Below, piece after piece: positions 10,897-19,255 of a stretch of 64,000 nucleotides of DNA. The notes under the pieces are model-generated. The model saw nothing but the letters and a program-made list of their open reading frames with translations. It did no database searches and had not been told where the DNA came from. Source of the DNA: Billgrantia campisalis (GTDB taxonomy: Bacteria > Pseudomonadota > Gammaproteobacteria > Pseudomonadales > Halomonadaceae); the NCBI RefSeq assembly GCF_022341425.1, contig NZ_JABFUC010000009.1, forward strand, positions 124,001-188,000. The letters are read 5' to 3'. How positions within the stretch are numbered: position 1 is the first letter of the stretch; each line of letters begins with the position of its first letter. The position numbers were made by a program, and so were the translations under genes.

Positions 10897-12141
10897 ATGA
10901 CCGACTCCCAGGATCCCGTGATCGACCCCGGCCCAACCGAGGCCCTGAGCGGCCCGCACCGCATCGTTGAACTCGACGGCACGCGCTATACCCTGCTGGG
11001 TACCGCCCACGTCTCTGCCGAGAGCGCCGAGGACGTGCGCCGCCTGATTCGCTCCGGCGACTTCGACGCCGTGGCCATCGAACTGTGCGACTCCCGCCAC
11101 CAGAACCTCAGCGACCCCGACGCCCTGGGCGGTCAGGACCTGTTCGAGATCTTCCGCCAGGGCAAGGCCGGCATGGTCGCCGCCAGTCTGGCGCTGGGCG
11201 CCTTCCAGCAGCGCGTCGCCGAGCAGTCCGGCATCGAACCCGGTGCCGAGATGCGCGCCGCCCTGGAGGAGACCCGCCGCCGGGAGCTGCCGCTGCTGCT
11301 GATCGACCGCGACGTGGGCATCACCCTCAAGCGCATCTATCACAACGTGCCCTGGTGGCAGCGCTTCTCGCTGTTCTCGGGGCTGCTGGGTAGCGTGCTC
11401 TCCCGTCAGGAGGTCAAGCCCGAGGAGATCGAGCGGCTCAAGGAGGGCGATGTGCTGGAGTCGACCTTCAGCGAGTTCGCCGCCGAGTCCGAGGCGCTGT
11501 TCACCCCGCTGATCACCGAGCGCGACCGCTACATGGTGATGCGCCTGGCCGAGGACGCCCCGCCGGGGCGCTACCGCAACGTGCTGGTGGTGATCGGCGC
11601 CGGCCACTTGAAGGGCATGGCCGAGACCCTCGAACAACCGCTGCCACCCTCGCCCCGGGAGGAGCGTGAAAAGCTCGACACCACGCCGCCGCCCTCGAAG
11701 ATGTGGCGGGCCCTGCCCTGGCTGGTCACGGTGCTGGTGCTGACCGGCTTCGCCATCGGCTTTTCGCGCAACACCGAGCTGGGCTGGCAGCTGGTCAGCG
11801 AGTGGTTCCTGATCAACGGCGTTTTCTCGGCGCTGGCCACCACCATTGCCCTGGCGCACCCGGTCACCATCGCCGCCACCTTCTTCGCCGCCCCGCTCAC
11901 CTCGCTGAATCCGACGATCGGCGCCGGCTTCGTCGCCGCCGGAGTGGAGCTGTTCATGCGCAAGCCCAAGGTGCGCGACTTCTCGACCCTGCGCCACGAC
12001 GTCACCGAGCTCAGGGGCTGGTGGCGCAACCGGGTCTCGCGCACCCTGCTGGTGTTCATGCTGGCCACCCTGGGCTCGGCCGCCGGCACCTGGGTGGCGG
12101 GATTTCGCATCGCCGGGGCGCTATTTGGCAGCGGCAGCTGA
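10897..12141 (+). CDS. TraB/PrgY-family membrane protein
   Basis: 414 residues. The N-terminal part (~25-255) is a TraB/TIKI-like domain with YTLLGTAHVSAESAEDVRRL, the charged AIELCDSRH and a conserved VVIGAGHLKGM. The C-terminal third has about four hydrophobic segments (near 275-295, 305-345, 385-410). Family members are proposed to be metal-dependent proteases or, in enterococci, pheromone-shutdown proteins; the function here is unknown. The ATG at 10897 is chosen because upstream codons lack conserved sequence. It stands alone between trkH and a convergent terminator hairpin. Confidence 0.85.
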   Translation: MTDSQDPVIDPGPTEALSGPHRIVELDGTRYTLLGTAHVSAESAEDVRRLIRSGDFDAVAIELCDSRHQNLSDPDALGGQDLFEIFRQGKAGMVAASLALGAFQQRVAEQSGIEPGAEMRAALEETRRRELPLLLIDRDVGITLKRIYHNVPWWQRFSLFSGLLGSVLSRQEVKPEEIERLKEGDVLESTFSEFAAESEALFTPLITERDRYMVMRLAEDAPPGRYRNVLVVIGAGHLKGMAETLEQPLPPSPREEREKLDTTPPPSKMWRALPWLVTVLVLTGFAIGFSRNTELGWQLVSEWFLINGVFSALATTIALAHPVTIAATFFAAPLTSLNPTIGAGFVAAGVELFMRKPKVRDFSTLRHDVTELRGWWRNRVSRTLLVFMLATLGSAAGTWVAGFRIAGALFGSGS

Positions 12142-12163
12142 TTCTACCGGCCAATAACCACCA

Positions 12164-12191
12164 CTGCTGGCGTGCCTTGCCACGCCAGCAG
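12164..12191. terminator. Bidirectional terminator hairpin
   Basis: CTGCTGGCGTG (12164-12174) pairs perfectly with CACGCCAGCAG (12181-12191) around a CCTTGC loop, between two convergent genes ending at 12141 and 12216. Confidence 0.7.
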
Positions 12192-12215
12192 GCAATACCC
12201 GCCCTGCCTGCCCTG

Positions 12216-12644
12216 TCACTCATGATCAAGGAGCTCGGTATCCTGCTTGCTCTCGACCGGGTAAGCACGAGCAAACGCCTGGATCACCTGCGCCACCACC
12301 TTGCGCTGCTCGACGGGCAGTTCCAGATAGCGCTGGATCACCACTCTTTCTTCCCCACTGATAGAAGTCTCCCACTTGCCTCGGGACTCCCGTATCTGCC
12401 GGCCAACGGCCTCACCGTAGCGCAGCACATGAGGCTCGATCTCGAGCCACTCGGCTAGCACCTGTAGCTTCTCCTGCTTGGGTAGAGCCTCTCCGCATAG
12501 CCAGCGCCTGACCCCCTGCAGGGTCACAGGCTTGCCCCAATAGCGCAGATTGAACTCACGCTCGAGGACGGCTGGACGGGGCTCATAGCCAGCAGCCCGC
12601 ATGGCAGCCGCCAACCGCTCGGAGAAAGCAGTCTTATCGTTCAT
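12216..12644 (-). CDS. Helix-turn-helix transcriptional regulator
   Basis: A 142-residue putative DNA-binding protein. The N-terminal part (FSERLAAAMRAAGY, then YWGKPVTLQGVRRWLCGEALPKQEKLQVLAEWLEIE up to ~70) has the spacing of a lambda-repressor-like HTH in which VTLQGVRRW is the recognition region. The C-terminal half is helical and unrecognised. The ATG at 12644 is preferred to upstream in-frame codons. It is divergent from the phytochrome-like cyclase with ~170 bp between them and might regulate it. Base composition is lower in G+C than the core genes around it, suggesting acquisition with the cyclase gene. Confidence 0.75.
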   Translation of the reverse strand: MNDKTAFSERLAAAMRAAGYEPRPAVLEREFNLRYWGKPVTLQGVRRWLCGEALPKQEKLQVLAEWLEIEPHVLRYGEAVGRQIRESRGKWETSISGEERVVIQRYLELPVEQRKVVAQVIQAFARAYPVESKQDTELLDHE

Positions 12645-12817
12645 TGCGGCAACTTGCCGCACACACGGCACGCCAAGGTAAACTCTGGTTGAACAAACAT
12701 GTGAACCAATGGTTAAATTAACAAAATAGAAGATTACCTCTGCCTAAAAAACCGAAGCTCAGGCGCAAGGTAACCACAGGCAACCCGGCCTGTCGGGAAC
12801 CGGCCAAGGAAAAAGCC

Positions 12818-14671
12818 ATGGACTCGCTGGGAATGGATCTCGAAGCGAGCGAATACAGTGCGGCACTGAAGCACGACACCCGAGCCATTCAGCCGCATGG
12901 CTGCCTCGTCACCGTCGATCGGCAGTGGTGCCGCATCAGCGTGGCCAGTGCCAATCTGGAGCATTTTTTTGCGCAGACGGCCGACGAGGCCCTCGCCCAT
13001 TCTCCGCAGCGGCTACTCGGAACACGCCTGACCAGGGCATTGCAGCAAGCGCTATCGCAATGCCCCCAAACGGGGCCGAGTCAGTACGCCGCTCGACGGC
13101 TGAGATCGGCCGGGCACTCCCTGCTGGTGGCCGCGCACGGCACGCAGTCGGGCGCCACCCTCGAGATCGAGCCGCTCGACAGTGTGCAAGACGACCTGGC
13201 TTGCCAAGCCATCTCCTGGGGCAACCGGATTGCCGAATGTAACGACGAAGACCAGCTTATCGACCTACTGCTGGGTGCGGTTCGCAACCTCAGCGGCCAT
13301 GATCAGGCATCGATTCATCACCTGCCCCCGGCGGCCCATCCTGGGCCAGGTAGCTTCTCCTCACTGCGCATGGTCGCCGACACTCAGGCCGCTCCCATTC
13401 CCCTCATTGGCAAACCACGGGCGAGCGGTGCATCGCCATCCAGCGAGCTACTGGCCTTGCCAGCCACAGAGGCCCAACGGCTTCGCCAGAGCGGAATCCG
13501 TTCCATCCTGGCGATCTCCCTCGATGAGGACGCCGCAACACCATGGGGGACGCTGATCCACTACAGTAATGTGCCGCTACACCTCCCCTCACCGTTGCGC
13601 CGTCTGCTTTGGCTGCTCTCACGAACTGCCCTGCAACGACTCCACCTGCTGGAAGCACGCCGCAACCTGCAGCACAAGCAGCGCTTCCTGGACGCCTATC
13701 CGAAACTCAGCAATGACAGTCAGCGGCGCCTGCCCATTCACACCCTCCGCAAAGCCAGCCAAACGTGGCTGGCTGACTTCCGAGCATGCGGCATGCTCCT
13801 CATCCATGGCAATCAGATCAATGGCGTTGGCATACATCCCGAAAAATCGACGCTGTGCGAGATCATACAGTTCCTGAACTCACATGATCGGCAACTCCCC
13901 TGGGCCAGCCACGATCTATCCCAGACCCCGCTCGCTCAGCTGGCGCAAGATAGCCGGGTCAGCGGCATGCTCGCCGCCCCTTTGAGCCTAAGCGACACAG
14001 CCAGCGGATGGTTGCTTTTTTTTCGCCCGCCCCGTTCCACCGGCAACCCCAGCCAACCATGGAGCCGCTCCGACCTGCACAATGGCCAAGAACTGGCACG
14101 CTTTCTGTCTACCGATATGAAGGTACGCTACGCGAGAAAGCTAACCCTCAAGCTGCAGGAGCACAATGCAACTCTGATGCAGCTAGCGCATACCGACCCC
14201 GTCACCCAGATTGCCAACCGGCATCACATCGAGCAGATTCTCGATACCGAGCTACTCGCCAGCGAAAGAGACCACACACCCTGCTCACTGTTGCTGTTCG
14301 ACATAGATCACTTCAAGCGCATCAATGACACCCATGGCCACAACACTGGCGACAAGGTCCTGCGGCGACTCGCCCATGAGGTCCAGGCGCGCCTGCGAGC
14401 AACCGACCACCTGGGCCGCTGGGGCGGCGAAGAGTTCCTGATTATCGCTGCCGGGTGCCGATTGGATGCAGCCGTTGAGCTGGCCAACAGGCTATGTCAT
14501 GACATTCCCACCCTGTCCATTCCCCCGGTGGAGCGGATATCCGTCAGCATTGGCGTCACTCGCTGGGAGCCCGGCGATACACCCAGAAGTATCATACGGC
14601 GCGCGGACCTCGCGATGTACGAGGCCAAAGATGCAGGACGCAGCTGTGTTCGCGTAGCCGCCCCTCCATAA
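12818..14671 (+). CDS. Phytochrome-like diguanylate cyclase (PAS-GAF-PHY-GGDEF)
   Basis: 617 residues. The N-terminal PAS_2-like domain carries the phytochrome hallmark AIQPHGCLVTVD (23-34). A GAF-like domain spans ~135-280 (VRNLSGHDQASIHHL; IRSILAISL; WGTLIHYS) and a PHY-like domain ~310-405 (FRACGMLLIHGNQINGVGIHP; SGWLLFFRPP). The GGDEF domain spans ~455-610 with DPVTQIANR, LFDIDHFKRINDTHGH, an I-site RATD (527-530) and an active GGEEF (536-540). It should make c-di-GMP with product inhibition. The biliverdin cysteine expected before IQPHG is absent, the PASDIP segment of the GAF domain is deleted, and both chromophore histidines appear replaced, so it is probably not a bilin photoreceptor. 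G+C is lower than the core. Confidence 0.85.
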   Translation: MDSLGMDLEASEYSAALKHDTRAIQPHGCLVTVDRQWCRISVASANLEHFFAQTADEALAHSPQRLLGTRLTRALQQALSQCPQTGPSQYAARRLRSAGHSLLVAAHGTQSGATLEIEPLDSVQDDLACQAISWGNRIAECNDEDQLIDLLLGAVRNLSGHDQASIHHLPPAAHPGPGSFSSLRMVADTQAAPIPLIGKPRASGASPSSELLALPATEAQRLRQSGIRSILAISLDEDAATPWGTLIHYSNVPLHLPSPLRRLLWLLSRTALQRLHLLEARRNLQHKQRFLDAYPKLSNDSQRRLPIHTLRKASQTWLADFRACGMLLIHGNQINGVGIHPEKSTLCEIIQFLNSHDRQLPWASHDLSQTPLAQLAQDSRVSGMLAAPLSLSDTASGWLLFFRPPRSTGNPSQPWSRSDLHNGQELARFLSTDMKVRYARKLTLKLQEHNATLMQLAHTDPVTQIANRHHIEQILDTELLASERDHTPCSLLLFDIDHFKRINDTHGHNTGDKVLRRLAHEVQARLRATDHLGRWGGEEFLIIAAGCRLDAAVELANRLCHDIPTLSIPPVERISVSIGVTRWEPGDTPRSIIRRADLAMYEAKDAGRSCVRVAAPP

Positions 14672-14678
14672 CCGTCAA

Positions 14679-15437
14679 TCACTCGACACGACGCGCCAGC
14701 AGGCGCTGCATGGCCGCGGTGGGCGTTTCGAGCTTCTCGAAGCGCCGGCTGGCGGCGTAGCTGTCGTTGAAGGCGTCGAAGTAGTCGTCGAGCACGCCGG
14801 CGGCCTCTGCGTCGCCCGTCTGACGCAGCAGCTCCGCGGCCACCTCGGCGGTGCAGAGGTGAGCCGCGGAGGCCGGCTTGCGCAGCCGATAGCGTGTCTC
14901 GCGCGCCGTCGCCAGCGGCAACACCGGCAGCGCGTCCAGGTAGGGGCTCTTGCGAAATATCCGCCGCGCCTGGCGCCAGGTCCCGTCGAGCAGGATAAAC
15001 ACCGGGATTCTCGCCTCCCGCTTGGCGCTCGCCACCGCCTCCAGCCCCACCACCCGGTCGGCGTAGTCGGGCTGGTCGTCGGGGAAGATCACGAAGGGCG
15101 CGAAGCGCTCATCCGCCAGCAGCGCCAGCAGCCGCTCGTCGGGCGCCGTGCGGTACCAGGTGAACACCTGGGTGGCGGGCAGCACGTCACGGATCAGCCG
15201 CCCGGTATTGGTCGGCTTGTGGTGCTCCAGGGGGTGGGTCAGCAGCCACACCTGCGCCTCGCTCTCGGCGCGGACCCGAAAGGGGCAGAGGCAGTTGAGC
15301 GTTGGCAGGTTGCAGCCCGGGCAGCGCTCGACGAAGCTGCCGCGGGCCTTGAACTCGCGGCGCGGCGGACGGGGATGACCGGTCGCAGGGTCGCGGGTGA
15401 GCCGACTGACGGGGTCGTGAAAGGGGTCGTCCTGCAT
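14679..15437 (-). CDS. tapT: tRNA-uridine aminocarboxypropyltransferase (DTW domain)
   Basis: Adds the aminocarboxypropyl group of SAM to U47 of tRNA (acp3U47). The chosen ATG 15437 gives 252 residues; codons further upstream encode only unrelated arginine/glycine-rich sequence. A zinc-ribbon-like cluster CPGCNLPTLNCLCPF lies near residue 40, HPLEHHKPTNTGRL follows, and the DTW-family signature is LLDGTWRQARRIFRKS. It is convergent with the cyclase gene (7 bp apart) and downstream of the Sir2 gene. YfiP is the older E. coli name. Confidence 0.9.
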   Translation of the reverse strand: MQDDPFHDPVSRLTRDPATGHPRPPRREFKARGSFVERCPGCNLPTLNCLCPFRVRAESEAQVWLLTHPLEHHKPTNTGRLIRDVLPATQVFTWYRTAPDERLLALLADERFAPFVIFPDDQPDYADRVVGLEAVASAKREARIPVFILLDGTWRQARRIFRKSPYLDALPVLPLATARETRYRLRKPASAAHLCTAEVAAELLRQTGDAEAAGVLDDYFDAFNDSYAASRRFEKLETPTAAMQRLLARRVE

Positions 15438-15541
15438 GGTGGCCTGTGGGGTGCAAAAGCGGAGGCGCATTCTACCATGGGCCCAGCCCGGAACACCGCG
15501 CGATCTTCGCTGACTGCCCCTCGCACCTTGGCCCTCGGCCA

Positions 15542-16279
15542 TCATGACTCGAGAACTGTCTCCGGCACCCATAGCCGCCTCTCGCGCTTCCAGTGGCGCA
15601 CCAGCTGCGGTACGCCCTTGCCAGCGGGCTGGGCGAGCCGGGTGACCCCGGGTGGGGCCAGCGACTCCGCCTCGGGGTCGACCAGCAGACAGGGTGTATC
15701 CAGGGGGGCGTAATCGAGCAGCGAGGCGGCCGGCATCACGGCCAGCGAGGTGCCCACCACCAGCAGCAGGTCGGCCTCGGCAACGATCTCGCAGGCGTCG
15801 CCGAAGTGCGGCACGCTCTCGCCGAACCACACCACGTCGGGACGCAGCTGGCTGCCCTTGTCGCAGATATCGCCCAGCGCGATACCGCCGCGGGGCAGCC
15901 GATACTGCATGCGGCGGTCCACCGTGGAGCGCGCCTTGAGGATCTCGCCGTGGAGATGCAGCACGTCCCGCGAGCCGGCACGCTCGTGCAGGTCGTCGAT
16001 GTTCTGGGTGATGATGCTGACCCGAAACCCCTGCTTCTCCAGCGCCGCCAGGGCCTTGTGGGCGGCGTTGGGCCGCGCGCGACGCACCTGATCACGGCGC
16101 AGGTTGTAGAAGTGCAGCACCCGCTCGGGGTCGCGCCGCCACGCCTCGGGCGTGGCGACCTCCTCGATGGGGTGGTCGGCCCACAGGCCGTCGCTGGCCC
16201 GAAAGGTCTGGATGCCGCTCTCGGCACTGATACCGGAACCGCTCAACACCACCAGATGGGGGCGCGCTGGCTCGCCCAT
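15542..16279 (-). CDS. Sir2-family NAD-dependent protein deacylase
   Basis: 245 residues, cytoplasmic. The Sir2 core is readable: VLSGSGISAESGIQTFRASDGLW (NAD site, with SGSGIS where GAGIS is usual), IITQNIDDLHERAG (Asn-Asp pair), LHLHGE with the catalytic His, VVWFGE, and VVGTSLAVMPAASLL. The family removes acyl groups from lysines and releases nicotinamide. The usual four zinc cysteines are missing: only one Cys (DICDKG) lies in that segment, as in some bacterial Sir2 subgroups. It sits between tapT and aceK with short gaps. CobB is the likely functional analogue, but the zinc-free subgroup makes that name uncertain. Confidence 0.88.
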   Translation of the reverse strand: MGEPARPHLVVLSGSGISAESGIQTFRASDGLWADHPIEEVATPEAWRRDPERVLHFYNLRRDQVRRARPNAAHKALAALEKQGFRVSIITQNIDDLHERAGSRDVLHLHGEILKARSTVDRRMQYRLPRGGIALGDICDKGSQLRPDVVWFGESVPHFGDACEIVAEADLLLVVGTSLAVMPAASLLDYAPLDTPCLLVDPEAESLAPPGVTRLAQPAGKGVPQLVRHWKRERRLWVPETVLES

Positions 16280-16313
16280 GCCCTGCCTCCTGCCCGGCTG
16301 CGCGCCGCCTGAC

Positions 16314-18059
16314 TCAATAGACCAGCCCGTTGGTCTCGCTGCCGGCGAAGCGCTGCTTGTTGCGATAGGGGTAGACGTCGATCACCCGTCCGTCGCGAAT
16401 GGCCTGCTGCAGCCCCTTCCAGTAGTCGGCGTCGAGCAGCTCCGGGTGCAGCTGATAGAAGAGCTTGCGCAGGCGCACGTCGGCGAACAGGAAGGGGCCG
16501 AACTCCTCGGGGAAAATATCATTGGGGCCTACCGAATACCAAGGCTCGTCGGCGAGCTCCTGTTCCGGGTACATGGGCTCGGGAATATGGCGGAAGTTGC
16601 ACTCGGTGAGGTAGCAGACCTCATCGTAGTCGTAGAAGATCACCCGCCCGTGGCGGGTCACCCCGAAGTTCTTCAGCAGCATGTCGCCGGGGAAGATGTT
16701 GGCCGCCGCCATCTGCTTGATGGCGTTGCCGTAGTCCTTGATCACGGCCTGGGTTTCGGCCGCGTCGCACTGCTCCAGATAGAGGTTGAGCGGGGTCATC
16801 ATGCGCTCGGTATAGCAGTGCTTGATGATCACCTTGTCGCCCCTGAGGTACACGGTGGAGGGTGCCACCTCCAGCAGGTGCTCCAGGCACTCCGGCGAGA
16901 AGTGATCCTGGCGGGCGATGAAATTGGAAAACTCTTGGGTGTCGGCCATGCGCCCGACCCGGTCGTGGCGCTTGACCAGGCGGTACTTCTCGCGGACGTT
17001 CTCGCGGCTCATCTCCTTGGTGGGGTCGAAGCGGTCCTTGATGATCTTGAACACCGTGCGGAAGGAGGGCAGCACGAACACCGCCATGACCATGCCGCGC
17101 ACCCCGGGGGCGATGATGAACTTATCCTCGCGCTTGGCCACCTGGCGGTTCAGCCCCCGGAAGAACTCGGTCTTGCCGTGCTTGAAGAAGCCGATCGCGG
17201 CATAGAGCTCGCCTGCCGGCTTGTCGGGCATCAGCTCCTGCAGGTAGTCGACGAACTCGCCGGGCACCTGCACCTCGACCTGGAAGTAGGCGCGGGTGAA
17301 GGAGAAGATGATCGATACCTCGTCGGGCTCGATCAGCACCGTGTCCAGGTGCAGCCCCTGGCCCTCGTCATGCAGCACCGGCAGCACCAGCGGGACCTGC
17401 TCGCCGCCGCCGCGGATGCGGCCCACCAGGTAGGCCCCCTTGTTGCGATAGAAGACGCTCTTGAGCAGCTCGACCTCGGTGTCGTCGGCCTCGAGGATCG
17501 CCGCCGGCAGGTGGCCGTGCAGGAACTCGCCGCCCAGCCGCGCATCGCGCTCCAGGTCGTCGAAGGGCGTTTCGAAGGGCGTCTCCGCCAGCCCCCAGCG
17601 AATCGCCGCCTCCCAGTCGCCGTTGACCGTGAAGCGCCGGCAGCGCTCGATGCCCGAGTGGTGGGCGGCGGCATCGCGCGAGCTGTAGACGAACATCCAG
17701 TCGTCGCGGATATGGCGGTGATGAAAGATCGAGCAGAACAGCGAGTTGAAGTAGGTCTCGGCCAGCTCGTAATCCAGGCGCTGGTTGATCAGCTCGGCGT
17801 AGTGGTTCTTGGCCTCCCGCCAGCACTCGCAGTGAGTCAGCTCCTCCTCGGTGAAGGTGCGCTGCAGCCGGCCCAGGGTCTCCTCGACCTTCTGCTCGTA
17901 GAGATTGATGCGCTCCGCCGAGGCCTGCTGCGCCTCCCGCCAGGCGGCGTCGCGAAAGCGCCGGCTGGCATCGGCGGTGATCTCCTTGAAGCGCGAACGG
18001 TACTCGTCGAAGCCATGCAGGATGGTGGCGGCAAGGCGATAGGCGGGCGACAGCTTCAT
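16314..18059 (-). CDS. aceK: Isocitrate dehydrogenase kinase/phosphatase
   Basis: Phosphorylates and dephosphorylates isocitrate dehydrogenase to divert carbon into the glyoxylate shunt on acetate or fatty acids. The ATG at 18059 gives 581 residues, the family length. The N-terminal regulatory half contains YFNSLFCSIFHHRHIRDDW. The kinase-like half has the nucleotide-binding region around VLPSFRTVFKIIKDRF and the catalytic loop NIFPGDMLLKNFGVTRHGRVIFYDYDEV, where the two aspartates act in both activities. An in-frame ATG at 18164 adds only unconserved sequence. The genes aceA and aceB are not in the window. Confidence 0.97.
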   Translation of the reverse strand: MKLSPAYRLAATILHGFDEYRSRFKEITADASRRFRDAAWREAQQASAERINLYEQKVEETLGRLQRTFTEEELTHCECWREAKNHYAELINQRLDYELAETYFNSLFCSIFHHRHIRDDWMFVYSSRDAAAHHSGIERCRRFTVNGDWEAAIRWGLAETPFETPFDDLERDARLGGEFLHGHLPAAILEADDTEVELLKSVFYRNKGAYLVGRIRGGGEQVPLVLPVLHDEGQGLHLDTVLIEPDEVSIIFSFTRAYFQVEVQVPGEFVDYLQELMPDKPAGELYAAIGFFKHGKTEFFRGLNRQVAKREDKFIIAPGVRGMVMAVFVLPSFRTVFKIIKDRFDPTKEMSRENVREKYRLVKRHDRVGRMADTQEFSNFIARQDHFSPECLEHLLEVAPSTVYLRGDKVIIKHCYTERMMTPLNLYLEQCDAAETQAVIKDYGNAIKQMAAANIFPGDMLLKNFGVTRHGRVIFYDYDEVCYLTECNFRHIPEPMYPEQELADEPWYSVGPNDIFPEEFGPFLFADVRLRKLFYQLHPELLDADYWKGLQQAIRDGRVIDVYPYRNKQRFAGSETNGLVY

Positions 18060-18290
18060 GGCGGACTCCGGGCAGCGTGAACGCATAGCTTCGCGGATTT
18101 CGCCTTGCTTGGCGAGCCGACCATGGTGGGGCGCGCTGTAGCCTGACGACAGCATGGTCAACACTAGCGTCAGGCCGCCTTATGGCGGCCTTGTCTCTTA
18201 CCAGGGCCCTTCCGCTCACCATCCCCCCGAATCCTCCGGAAAGATCGGAGCGTTCGTATCGCCACTATCGGCCGAGGGTGATCGACCGGC

Positions 18291-18599
18291 TCACTCCACC
18301 ACCCGATAGATCTCCCAGCGGGTGGAACCGCTGACCACCAGCGGCTCGATCGCCTTGCCCCACTCCCGGTGGTCGGCGCGCTCGGCGAGCTTGTCCCACT
18401 GGGCGCTCAGGGTCGCGATGTCCGCCACCCGGAGGTCCACGGCGACGACCGACTCGGCGGCACCGATGCTGCCGGTGGAAATGGTGTAGTCGGTCTGGCC
18501 GATATCCCGGCCGATGGTGCGCCACCACTCCTGGGTCTTCGCAAGCAGCTCCTGCTTGTGCCCAAAGCGGGCCTGACAGTACCAGCGTGCAATGATCAT
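18291..18599 (-). CDS. Small conserved hypothetical protein
   Basis: 102 residues starting MIIARWYCQARFGHKQELL and ending GSTRWEIYRVVE. The alternation of predicted strands and helices, with an aromatic first strand and a helix at ~14-32, resembles the dimeric ferredoxin-like (ABM/NIPSNAP-type) fold, but I do not recognise a specific family and assign no function. A GGGAGGAT ribosome site precedes the ATG at 18599. Single gene between aceK and another small gene; the 230 bp before aceK show nothing notable. Confidence 0.7.
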   Translation of the reverse strand: MIIARWYCQARFGHKQELLAKTQEWWRTIGRDIGQTDYTISTGSIGAAESVVAVDLRVADIATLSAQWDKLAERADHREWGKAIEPLVVSGSTRWEIYRVVE

Positions 18600-18727
18600 G
18601 ACATCCTCCCGTGCTCTGCAGGTTGCTAGTCACCGGGGTATGCCCCGGCGACCACAAAGACGCAGCAGGCGGCGGAAGGGTTCCCGCCTCTCCCTCAACC
18701 GGCGGGTGTCGATGGCTTCCCTGGCGA

Positions 18728-18997
18728 TCACTTCCGATAGGGTTCATCCGAGCGCGGGGCATCGGGAGCCTGCTCGTCCAGGGACTGACGATACCTGATG
18801 CAGCCCCGCATGAACGCCGGCCATTCCGGCACCACCGGCACCGGATCCGACTTCTCGGGCAGCAGGCTCCAGAGTGCCGGATGATGCCAGCAGAGATCGT
18901 GCCCGCTGCAGTCGCGATGCTCGCGAATCGCCTGCCTCAGCTTGCTGACTTCGTCCAGCAGCTCCTCGCGCGTCATCCTGGTCAGGTCCTCGTCCAC
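18728..18997 (-). CDS. Small conserved hypothetical protein
   Basis: 89 residues from a GTG start at 18997, chosen because a strong GAGGAGG ribosome site lies 6 bp upstream; an ATG (18976) inside the frame is an alternative. The N-terminal helix (MTREELLDEVSKLRQAI) is followed by HRDCSGHDLCWHHPALWSLLPEK, a Cys/His/Trp-rich motif that could bind metal, and RGCIRYRQSLDEQ. No function is recognised. It is divergent from phaC with ~260 bp between the starts, in which I see no clear operator. Confidence 0.7.
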   Translation of the reverse strand: MDEDLTRMTREELLDEVSKLRQAIREHRDCSGHDLCWHHPALWSLLPEKSDPVPVVPEWPAFMRGCIRYRQSLDEQAPDAPRSDEPYRK

Positions 18998-19255
18998 GTT
19001 CGCCTCCTCGAAGACTCCTTGCCCCTTTACCCCGAGCCTAGCGGGAAGGCGGCCCAAGGGCACGGCATCAAGGGGCCGAGGAAGCTCCCCCACCCCAGGC
19101 AAGCCGCTACGGTTGCGTCTCACCCAGTCCCTACGATACTGAAACGGCAGGTGGCAGCAGATAGGCGCAGCGCATCGGCCATGGTTTGTCGGCCGGCCTC
19201 CGGCCCTGGGTCGGAGGACGCCGCTTTCGAGGAACACCTACCAAGGGGCAAGGCC

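Noticed and set aside
14679..15830. Extended N-terminus of TapT from 15830
   Set aside because: The additional ~130 residues are Arg/Gly-rich and overlap the Sir2 gene in another frame; the zinc-ribbon domain begins after ATG 15437.
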